8,098 nt of DNA, taken from positions 1 to 8,098 of the forward strand of contig JBCCRH010000294.1 in assembly GCA_039208045.1 (NCBI GenBank), written 5' to 3'. Both the position numbers and the translations under genes were made by a program. The notes under the pieces are model-generated. The model searched no databases. It saw nothing but the letters and a program-made list of their open reading frames with translations, and was not told the DNA's origin. Positions 1 through 6,251 of the stretch are shown one piece after another. Source of the DNA: JBCCRH01 sp039208045. GTDB taxonomy: Bacteria > Bacteroidota > Bacteroidia > Chitinophagales > Saprospiraceae. The stretch's first letter is position 1. Each line of letters opens with the position of its first letter.

Positions 1-1
1 T

Positions 2-766
2 AGCGAAGCTAAGCGATTAGAGCGGGACTTAAGCACGGCGCAGAGTCAATTACAGAAGAATCAGCTACAGCTGGATAATGAAAAAGGGAAGGTCGATGCC
101 CTAACAAGTGAAGTAGATTACCTGAAAACAACTAATACTAATCTGCTTGATCGTCTTTCTGATCTGTCTGTTATTAGCAAGGCGGGAGCCGACAATATCA
201 AAAAATCGCTGGAAGCGATCAATGCGCAAAATACACGCATTAAGGAGTTAACCGATCAGGTACAGACTAAAGACTCTGTCAACTTGGCATTGGTCGTCAA
301 CCTAAAACGTTCGTTGGATAATATTAATGATGAGGATGTGAGTATTGAGGTGAAGAAGGGTGTCGTGTACATTTCGATTTCGGATAAAATGCTATTTGAA
401 TCAGGTAGCTACCGAATTGCAGGCAAAGCAGAAGAGGTGCTGGGTAAGATTGCAAGGATCGTTAACGATCACAAAGAGCTAGAAGTGTTAGTAGAAGGCC
501 ATACGGATAATGTACCAATTAAAAATAGCTGTGTGCAGGATAATTGGGATTTGAGTGCCCTTCGGGCTACTGCCGTGGTGAGAGTACTTCAAGAAAGCTA
601 CGCGGTGGCACCATCCCGCCTTACTGCTGGCGGCCGCGCTCAATACGTACCAAAAACAACGAATGAGACTTCCGCTGGGCGTAGTGAAAATCGCCGCACA
701 GACATCATTCTATTGCCAAAGCTCGATCAGTTCTTTCAATTGCTGGAACCACCAACAGATGAGTAA
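2..766 (+). CDS. OmpA/MotB-family peptidoglycan-binding protein, C-terminal part (5' end outside window)
   Basis: The reading frame is open from base 2, so this is the last 254 codons of a longer gene; a TTG at 284 is internal, not a start. Residues about 1-95 are rich in Gln, Asn, Leu, Lys and Glu with heptad-like spacing and predict a coiled-coil arm. Residues about 110-245 form an OmpA C-terminal domain: a beta strand after VVYISIS, the GHTDN motif at 166-170, the segment NWDLSALRA, and NRRTDI at 231-236. In the family the Asp and Arg of the last motifs bind diaminopimelate of peptidoglycan, so the protein probably tethers outer membrane or envelope to the wall. The signal peptide or lipobox lies upstream of the window. 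The C-terminus ends about 15 residues after the domain. It converges on the E1 gene with 2 bp between stop codons. The fold is clear; the specific role is unknown. Confidence 0.9.
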   Translation, partial: SEAKRLERDLSTAQSQLQKNQLQLDNEKGKVDALTSEVDYLKTTNTNLLDRLSDLSVISKAGADNIKKSLEAINAQNTRIKELTDQVQTKDSVNLALVVNLKRSLDNINDEDVSIEVKKGVVYISISDKMLFESGSYRIAGKAEEVLGKIARIVNDHKELEVLVEGHTDNVPIKNSCVQDNWDLSALRATAVVRVLQESYAVAPSRLTAGGRAQYVPKTTNETSAGRSENRRTDIILLPKLDQFFQLLEPPTDE

Positions 767-768
767 GG

Positions 769-3162
769 CTATAGCGGAAACTTAATGGGATCGGTTTCGT
801 GCATCAGTGCGTAAACCGATTCGTATATATCTTCTACATTGGGCTTACTAAAATAATCTCCATCTGATCCGTAGGGAGGACGGTGATCTTTTGCGGAAAT
901 GGTTAGCGGCTCAGAGTCGAGGTAGCGGTAGCCTTTTTGGGTCACCAATACTTGTTGCAACATATAGGCGGAGCCACCCCCTGGTAGATCCTCATCTAAA
1001 AAGACGATTCGATTTGTTTTTTTCAAAGAAGTCACAATGCGATGCTCCAAGTCAAACGGCAAGAGGGTTTGTACATCGATTAATTCTACGCTAATGCCGT
1101 CGCGTTCGAGCATGGCTATCGCCTGCTGGGCAATGCGTACACAAGATCCATAAGTGACGAGCGTCAGATCGGTACCTTCAGATAACACCTCTGGAACACC
1201 TAGTGGTACGGTGTAAGTACCCAGGTTTTCTGGGAGACGTTCTTTTAAGCGATAGCCATTGAGACACTCTATTACCAAGCCAGGATCACCAGATTGCAGC
1301 AAGGTATTGTACATACCAGAGGCTTGAACCATATTGCGCGGCACACAGACATAAATGCCGCGAAGGCCACCCAATAGCACACTCATTGGTGAGCCGGAGT
1401 GCCAGATGCCTTCCAAGCGGTGCCCACGCGTACGAATAATCGCTGGTGCAATTTGTTGGTTATTGCTTCGATACCGTAAAGTCGCTAGATCATCAGAAAG
1501 TGGGGAGAAGGCATAGATCAGGTAATCTAAGTACTGGATTTCTGCAATCGGACGCAGGCCGCGCATGGCCATTCCAATGGCCTGACCAACGATCGTCCAT
1601 TCCCGAATTCCGGTATCAAAAACGCGCTCTTCTCCGTACTTATCTTGTAGACCCGCAAACCCTTGGTTGACATCTCCAATTTGTCCGACATCTTCACCGA
1701 AGGCATATAGGTGTGCATATTTTTGAAGCGCTTTATCGAAGAAAGTATTTAGGATTTCAAATCCATTCTTCAGTGGTGCATTTTCTGCGTAAGCAGGAGC
1801 TACTACTGGTACGCGCAATGCAGCATCGGGCCCTTCGCTATAAAGTTGAGTATGATATTTTTGATGTGCTCGCTCTTGCTCTTCAGAAAGCCAGTTTTTC
1901 AAAACCTGTATGGTAGGATGTTGTACGCCTCGCAAAGCCACTAGAACGCGGCGAACACTGCGCACAAAATCACTGCGGAACGGATTGTAGAAGCTTTTGG
2001 CTTCTTTATACAAAGCTGCAAAATCAGGATTAGCACTAAATTGCTCTGCTAAGGTATCATACTGCGTTCGAATAAACCGCTCGACCTCCTTTAATGGTTT
2101 GCTATAGGCCTTCCAGGCTTTATCTCGACCTATCTTAGCTTTACTGGCTGCTCGCTTTTCAACACCGAGGAGCTCTTCTTCGGTAGCCATGCCATTATTT
2201 AAAATCCACTTGCGAAACTGTGTATTGCAATCATAGGCTTTTTCCCAACTTAGCCTTTGCTTTGATTTGTACCGTTCATGCGAGCCAGAGGTAGAATGTC
2301 CTTGGGGCTGTGTCAGCTCATCTATGTGAAATAAAGCTGGGCGATGTGTCATTCGCATTTGGTTGATACCAAATTCATACGCTTCACAAAGAGCGCCATA
2401 ATCCCAACCATTTACATGGTAAATGTCCATGCCTTCATCTAGGCCATTGGTTTCGAAGCCTGCTAAAGCTTCGGAAATACTTTCCTTAGTGGTCTGGTAT
2501 TTTTTGGGTACTGAAATACCGTAGCCATCATCAGCTACCGTGATCGCCAGTGGAATTTGCTGTACGCAAGCTGCATTTACAGCTTCCCAGAAAGCGCCTT
2601 CAGAAGTACTGCTATCACCAATGATACAGAAACAAACTTCATTGCCCTTGTCAGAGAATAAGTTGTCCTCAGAAGTGCCCGCCTCTCTGTATTTCTTTGA
2701 TGCTAAGGCTAGGCCGACGGCACGCGCCATTTGTCCGCCCGTGGTAGAAACATCAGAAGATAGGTTGTAGCGTTCTGTATGCTTTAGCCATTGGCCATCT
2801 TTATTTACTAAAGGGCTAGCATGATGATTATTCATTTGGCGGCCGCCAGAAAAGGGATCGTTATCGGTATCAGCGTAGAGCTGGGCCATCAAATCTTCTA
2901 CCGTGCATAGGTCTAGCGCTAGCAATAGGGTGTGCCCACGGTAGTAATCCGCTCTAAAATCTCCCCGCTTATAGGCTTTCGCCATAGCGACTTGGAAGAC
3001 CTCTTTACCATCATCAGAGACACCAAATTTAGCTTTTCCCGTTAATACCTCTTTGCGGATAAGCACACTTACTTCTCGGCTTAAACAGCAGGTAAAGTAG
3101 TCGTGTAAAATTTCTTCTTTAGTAGATAAAACAGGCGTTACTTTTGATGCTATTTCTTTCAA
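769..3162 (-). CDS. Fused alpha/beta 2-oxoacid dehydrogenase E1 component (branched-chain 2-oxoacid dehydrogenase-like)
   Basis: Thiamine-diphosphate E1 that decarboxylates a 2-oxoacid and passes the acyl group to a lipoyl E2. The alpha half is residues about 20-345 and the beta half about 470-790 (797 aa from this start), joined by a charged helical linker; Bacteroidota often carry this fusion instead of separate BkdA1/BkdA2. Alpha marks: RQMNNH, the TPP loop GDSSTSEG (182-189), DDGYGIS (211-217), GHSTSGSHERY. Beta marks: GEDVG, the TPP-contacting Glu in GIREWTIVG, the His in IWHSGSP, LIDVQTLLPFD. The TPP motif departs from GDG...NN (Ser for Gly, Asp for Asn), a variant I recall in relatives. 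Start: an in-frame TTG at 3192 lies inside a -7-like box, and no ATG occurs before about codon 60, so TTG at 3162 is preferred; it leaves about 20-25 nt of leader. Substrate (branched-chain versus pyruvate) cannot be settled here. No E2 or E3 gene is adjacent. Confidence 0.9.
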   Translation of the reverse strand: MKEIASKVTPVLSTKEEILHDYFTCCLSREVSVLIRKEVLTGKAKFGVSDDGKEVFQVAMAKAYKRGDFRADYYRGHTLLLALDLCTVEDLMAQLYADTDNDPFSGGRQMNNHHASPLVNKDGQWLKHTERYNLSSDVSTTGGQMARAVGLALASKKYREAGTSEDNLFSDKGNEVCFCIIGDSSTSEGAFWEAVNAACVQQIPLAITVADDGYGISVPKKYQTTKESISEALAGFETNGLDEGMDIYHVNGWDYGALCEAYEFGINQMRMTHRPALFHIDELTQPQGHSTSGSHERYKSKQRLSWEKAYDCNTQFRKWILNNGMATEEELLGVEKRAASKAKIGRDKAWKAYSKPLKEVERFIRTQYDTLAEQFSANPDFAALYKEAKSFYNPFRSDFVRSVRRVLVALRGVQHPTIQVLKNWLSEEQERAHQKYHTQLYSEGPDAALRVPVVAPAYAENAPLKNGFEILNTFFDKALQKYAHLYAFGEDVGQIGDVNQGFAGLQDKYGEERVFDTGIREWTIVGQAIGMAMRGLRPIAEIQYLDYLIYAFSPLSDDLATLRYRSNNQQIAPAIIRTRGHRLEGIWHSGSPMSVLLGGLRGIYVCVPRNMVQASGMYNTLLQSGDPGLVIECLNGYRLKERLPENLGTYTVPLGVPEVLSEGTDLTLVTYGSCVRIAQQAIAMLERDGISVELIDVQTLLPFDLEHRIVTSLKKTNRIVFLDEDLPGGGSAYMLQQVLVTQKGYRYLDSEPLTISAKDHRPPYGSDGDYFSKPNVEDIYESVYALMHETDPIKFPL

Positions 3163-3189
3163 AATGATGATTTTCTTTGATGGTATTAG

Positions 3190-3197
3190 CAAAGATA
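3190..3197 (-). promoter_or_regulatory. Bacteroidota-type -7 box (TATCTTTG) upstream of the E1 gene
   Basis: On the minus strand the octamer TATCTTTG matches the Bacteroidota -7 consensus TAnnTTTG exactly. It lies 27 nt before the TTG at 3162. No good -33 TTTG is seen; a TTTA lies at roughly the right distance. Its last three bases are the earlier in-frame TTG at 3190-3192, which argues against that codon being the start. It suggests that E1 has its own transcript rather than relying only on the upstream gene. Confidence 0.5.
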
Positions 3198-3243
3198 CAA
3201 CCTTGAAGACTAATAAAGAGGTGATTAATCTTAGCCTGTCGCT

Positions 3244-3276
3244 AAAACCAGCTGGCTTTGGGGTTTTACACCCAAA
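3244..3276 (-). terminator. Possible weak terminator or attenuator hairpins after the GGGPS gene
   Basis: Downstream of the GGGPS stop (3288) the minus strand holds two short stems that exclude each other. Stem one pairs TTTGGG (3271-3276) with CCCAAA (3257-3262) around an 8-nt loop. Stem two pairs AAAACC (3262-3267) with GGTTTT (3244-3249) and ends in four Ts; the palindrome CCAGCTGG (3248-3255) partly overlaps it. The stems are only 6 bp and the U-run is short, so termination would be weak. Confidence 0.25.
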
Positions 3277-3287
3277 AAATTACTTTT

Positions 3288-4064
3288 CTAGGACTCGTTT
3301 TCCATACTCAAGCGCTCATTTTCTCTTTTGGGAAGGGAATGAATGGCATGAGCCAAGTCCAAAAGAAGCGCGGGATCGCGTTCGATGGCATTCCCAACAA
3401 CAATGACATCAGCACCTGCGCGAGCCTTCTCATAGGCGGTCTCTGGCGTGCGAATGCCACCTCCAACAATGAGTGGGACATCGACATTTTGACTCACTGC
3501 TTTTATCATGCTATTGCTGATAGGTTTTTGAGCACCGCTACCAGCATCCATGTAGATCAGGCGCAATCCAAGCATCGTACCAGCTAGAGCAGTAGCTACC
3601 GCAATGGGCGTTTTATTGTGCGGAATTGGAAAGGTATGGCTAATATAAGAGACAGAAGTCAGCGCACCACCATCCACAAGCATATAGCCTGTGGGTAGCA
3701 CTTCTAGTTGACTCTGTTGGAGATAGGGAGCAGCTGTAACTTGTTTGCCGATCAGCAACTCAGGATTACGGCCAGAGATTAGCGAAAGAAAAAGCACGGC
3801 ATCAGCAGCGTAGCTTAGCTGGAAGGTGCTACCTGGAAAGAGCACCACTGGAATCGAACTATAACGTTTGAGCTGATGCACACAACTATCCAGATGATCA
3901 TTGAGGATAAGGCTTCCGCCAACAAAAAAATAGTCAACGCCCGCTTGATGAGCTAGATCGACCAGCTTAGGAATAGTGGCTAGTTGTACGTTGTCGGGGT
4001 CGATCAGTACTGCAAATTGCTTTCTTCCAGCTTTTTTGTTAGAGACTAAGTCTTGATATATCAT
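3288..4064 (-). CDS. Geranylgeranylglyceryl / heptaprenylglyceryl phosphate synthase family protein
   Basis: TIM-barrel prenyltransferase that joins a prenyl diphosphate to sn-glycerol-1-phosphate, the first committed ether-lipid step in archaea; bacterial members include PcrB and a Bacteroidota group. In this 258-aa protein the motifs run in order: LIDPD (20-24, Mg site), FVGGS (47-51), LFPG (75-78), SGRNPE (98-102 region), YMLVDGG (127-133), YMDAGSGA (171-178), VGGGIR (200-205, phosphate site) and GNAIE (224-228). The archaeal EAGSGA Glu is Asp here, conservative and to my recollection common in Bacteroidota. Start: a TTG at 4130 would overlap the upstream gene by 28 nt and add 22 residues unlike the family; ATG at 4064 puts LIDPD near residue 20 as usual. 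It lies 39 bp after the aminopropyltransferase gene, same strand. Prenyl length (C20 or C35) and the final lipid are not deducible. Confidence 0.92.
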   Translation of the reverse strand: MIYQDLVSNKKAGRKQFAVLIDPDNVQLATIPKLVDLAHQAGVDYFFVGGSLILNDHLDSCVHQLKRYSSIPVVLFPGSTFQLSYAADAVLFLSLISGRNPELLIGKQVTAAPYLQQSQLEVLPTGYMLVDGGALTSVSYISHTFPIPHNKTPIAVATALAGTMLGLRLIYMDAGSGAQKPISNSMIKAVSQNVDVPLIVGGGIRTPETAYEKARAGADVIVVGNAIERDPALLLDLAHAIHSLPKRENERLSMENES

Positions 4065-4087
4065 AACAGGCCAGTTGGCTATTGGGA

Positions 4088-4095
4088 TAAAGATA
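4088..4095 (-). promoter_or_regulatory. Possible -7-like box (TATCTTTA) before the GGGPS gene
   Basis: In the 39-bp gap the minus strand reads TATCTTTA, one base off TAnnTTTG, 23 nt before the ATG at 4064. The spacing resembles that of the boxes before the other genes here. No -33 element is recognisable, so the gene may simply be co-transcribed from upstream. Confidence 0.3.
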
Positions 4096-4102
4096 GGGTT
4101 AA

Positions 4103-5635
4103 TTATTGTTTTCGACTCCAGCGCCGCCAATCTTCCAAATAGTAGTCGAGCAAAATGGGGCGGTCGAGCGTATTGACTTGAACGGTGTCTACCATCAGGT
4201 CTTTTTCAAAGTGAAATAAATGGGGGAATAGCTCATTACTCAGAAATTTGGTAGGCACCTGGAGCTGGATAGAGCTAGTATCAATAGGGTATTTTGCTCC
4301 TATCACAAAGCCCCAATCGCCAAAAGAGGGCACATAGGCGTGGTAGGGGAGCGTTGCCGCAAAGGGCACGGCTCGTACCGACTCTTGGATGCACCAAAAA
4401 GCATCTCTAGTGTGAAACGGGCCAGTGGCCTGGGTGACAAATAGGCCATTTGGCGTAAGCCGCTTCTTAATGAGCTGGTAAAACTCGCTGCTGTAGAGCC
4501 GAGTAAGACTCTCGTTGGTAGGGTCGGGCAAGTCTGCAATGATGAGGTCAAAAAGCTCGTAGTACTGCATCAAAAAAACGAAGGCATCTTCTGGTATAGT
4601 AGTCACCTTGGGGTGGTCAAGGCTATTGGCATTTAGCTGGGTGATATAGGAATTCGTCCGAGCTAGCTCAAATATGGCGGGATCAATATCGACAATAAAA
4701 ACAGATTCGACATCTGGATATTTGAGTACTTCTCGCGCTGCAAGGCCCTCTCCGCCTCCCAGGATGAGCACTCGTTTTCGGTAGGGAGCCATGCTCATAG
4801 CTGGGTGGATCAGGGCTTCGTGATAACGGTATTCGTCTACGGAAGAGAATTGGATGACTCGATCGATGTAGAGGCGAAGGTCTTCCCCTCCTTTGGTTAG
4901 TACCAGTGTTTGGTAGGGTGTGGTTTTTGTGTAAACGATCCGATCTTTGTACAAGCTATCGTGCCAACGGCCAAGCAACTGCTGACTTCCTGCCAGAAGG
5001 AAGGCAAAACCAGTAACTATTAAAATACTAATTACGATGTAGTTTGTGCGCTGTTTTGCACCAAGCTGGTGCCGGAAATACCAGAGATTGACAATACCCA
5101 AACCTACATTGACTAAGCCAAATAATACCGAAGACAGGAAAACCCCCACAAAGGGGAGCAACAAAAATGGAAAAAGCAGGGTAGCGGCTAATGCCCCTAT
5201 ATAGTCGACCGAAAGTACATTCGATAGATTAATCTGTAGCGGATAATGCTCCTTCAAGATAAGCGTAAGCAGGGGTATTTCCATTCCGGTAAGGATACCA
5301 ATAAGGCTAATCAGCAGCAGCATGATGCCCGAAAAAGCGGTAGGGCTAGCATTGGCGAAAACAAAATATAGAATGGGCACACTACACCCTCCAATCACTC
5401 CCAAGAGCAACTCCACCTCGATAAAGCGCAGCAGGAAATCCTTTCGGAAAATGCGAGATAGAAACGACCCCACTCCCATAGCCGCCATATAGGTCCCAAT
5501 GGTAATAGAAAATTGCTTCACGCTATCGCCCAAGAAATAGCTGGAAGTAGTACTAATTAGAAGTTCGTAAATGATAGAGCACAGCCCAGCAATAAAAATG
5601 CTGGTGATAAGTAGTAGTTTTTCTTTCGCTGCCAT
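4103..5635 (-). CDS. speE: Membrane-embedded polyamine aminopropyltransferase (spermidine-synthase-like)
   Basis: Transfers aminopropyl from decarboxylated SAM to an amine such as putrescine. The 510-aa protein has two parts. Residues 1-218 contain about seven hydrophobic helices (roughly 8-28, 41-60, 72-93, 101-125, 141-161, 163-186, 200-218). Residues 230-510 are a Rossmann aminopropyltransferase domain: the Gln and DEYRYHE stretch (262-273), the nucleotide loop GGGEG (293-297), VDIDP (315-319), PEDA (348-351), and ADLPDP (367-372) whose first Asp matches the catalytic Asp, then LYSSEFY and WGFVIGAK. This is the membrane-fused SpeE class, not the roughly 290-aa soluble enzyme, so synthesis would take place at the cytoplasmic face of the inner membrane. 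ATG at 5635 begins directly before the first helix. It is divergent from the lipoprotein/ATP-grasp pair, with speD beyond. The actual amine acceptor is unknown; the symbol denotes the family. Confidence 0.92.
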   Translation of the reverse strand: MAAKEKLLLITSIFIAGLCSIIYELLISTTSSYFLGDSVKQFSITIGTYMAAMGVGSFLSRIFRKDFLLRFIEVELLLGVIGGCSVPILYFVFANASPTAFSGIMLLLISLIGILTGMEIPLLTLILKEHYPLQINLSNVLSVDYIGALAATLLFPFLLLPFVGVFLSSVLFGLVNVGLGIVNLWYFRHQLGAKQRTNYIVISILIVTGFAFLLAGSQQLLGRWHDSLYKDRIVYTKTTPYQTLVLTKGGEDLRLYIDRVIQFSSVDEYRYHEALIHPAMSMAPYRKRVLILGGGEGLAAREVLKYPDVESVFIVDIDPAIFELARTNSYITQLNANSLDHPKVTTIPEDAFVFLMQYYELFDLIIADLPDPTNESLTRLYSSEFYQLIKKRLTPNGLFVTQATGPFHTRDAFWCIQESVRAVPFAATLPYHAYVPSFGDWGFVIGAKYPIDTSSIQLQVPTKFLSNELFPHLFHFEKDLMVDTVQVNTLDRPILLDYYLEDWRRWSRKQ

Positions 5636-5639
5636 TCGG

Positions 5640-5647
5640 CAAATTTA
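5640..5647 (-). promoter_or_regulatory. Possible -7 box (TAAATTTG) for the aminopropyltransferase gene
   Basis: The minus strand has TAAATTTG, an exact TAnnTTTG match, ending only 4 nt before the ATG at 5635. If used, the transcript would be nearly or fully leaderless. No TTTG at -33 spacing is seen. A chance match in an AT-rich gap is quite possible. Confidence 0.3.
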
Positions 5648-5650
5648 ATG

Positions 5651-5658
5651 TATCTTTC
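5651..5658 (+). promoter_or_regulatory. Possible -7-like box (TATCTTTC) for the lipoprotein/ATP-grasp pair
   Basis: The plus strand has TATCTTTC, one base off TAnnTTTG, 35 nt before the ATG at 5694. It lies 3 bp from the oppositely oriented box of the divergent gene, so polymerase binding at one site would probably exclude the other. No Shine-Dalgarno sequence precedes the ATG, as is usual in Bacteroidota. Confidence 0.35.
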
Positions 5659-5693
5659 GTACCTAAACTTTTTTTCCATCAAACCTGAAAATA

Positions 5694-6251
5694 ATGACAC
5701 CTTTTAGAAAAAATTCGCGACTCTCTACCACAACTCGCCGCTTATCTTATGCATTGACGATTGCCGGGGCACTGACCTTCACTTCTTGTGGAGACAATGT
5801 ACAATATGTAGAGGAAGAAAAGATTGAACTGACCAAAGGGCTCATCACTGAAGTCGAAGAAGTAGCTAAAGATGATTTCCGCATTATTGACGAGCGCGTG
5901 GTCGAAGATAAGGCCGATAGTCGAGTCATCGCCCACTACTTGGATGGCAGCGTAGATACGATGCTAGTATCGCAGATACAGCAAACAGGTACCCAGCAAG
6001 ATTCCACTTACCGCCGTAGAAGAAGTATGAATGGTATTTTAATGGGGGGCCTAATGGGCTACTACATGGGCCGCAGTATGAATACCCCTGTTTCTTCGGG
6101 TGTATACAAAGACCCGCAAACGTACAATCGAGTTACTTCTAATGCCGGGAGTACCCTGAATAGTACTGCTAACCGCACTACAGTACGCCGTCCTTCTAAT
6201 ACCAGTAAAGGCTTTGGTGGCGGTAAATCGACGCGCACTTATGGTGGATAG
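5694..6251 (+). CDS. UPF0323/YgiB(DUF1190)-like small lipoprotein with Gly-Gly C-terminus
   Basis: 185 aa. A basic N-terminus (FRKN at 4-7, RR at 15-16) precedes a hydrophobic stretch (18-30) and a lipobox-like FTSC with Cys32, predicting a lipoprotein. Residues 36-100 are acidic and beta-rich (GLITEVEEV, FRIIDERVV, HYLDGSVDTM). Residues 112-129 form a Gly/Met-rich helix (GGLMGYYMGRSM); the rest is low-complexity Ser/Thr/Asn/Gly/Arg, ending GFGGGKSTRTYGG. From memory this layout, including the PQTY or PQAY segment after the Gly-rich helix, resembles UPF0323 lipoproteins of Helicobacter/Campylobacter and more loosely E. coli YgiB, both encoded beside a glutathionylspermidine-synthase-like gene. 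The same neighbour lies directly downstream, overlapping by 11 nt, which strengthens the match. Function is unknown; a role as partner or substrate of the ligase is inference. There is no alternative start nearby. Confidence 0.75.
   Translation: MTPFRKNSRLSTTTRRLSYALTIAGALTFTSCGDNVQYVEEEKIELTKGLITEVEEVAKDDFRIIDERVVEDKADSRVIAHYLDGSVDTMLVSQIQQTGTQQDSTYRRRRSMNGILMGGLMGYYMGRSMNTPVSSGVYKDPQTYNRVTSNAGSTLNSTANRTTVRRPSNTSKGFGGGKSTRTYGG

Noticed and set aside
2482..2617. E1 as a pseudogene because of the non-canonical TPP motif
   Set aside because: The frame is intact for about 800 codons, the substitutions are conservative, and beta-half catalytic residues remain.
3258..3587. Open frame of 109 codons on the plus strand over the GGGPS 3' end
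   Set aside because: Overlaps a well-supported gene antisense; composition and sequence look like a reverse-strand artefact.
4065..4130. 22-codon N-terminal extension of GGGPS from a TTG
   Set aside because: Overlaps the upstream gene, contains residues unlike the family, and ATG at 4064 gives the expected distance to LIDPD.
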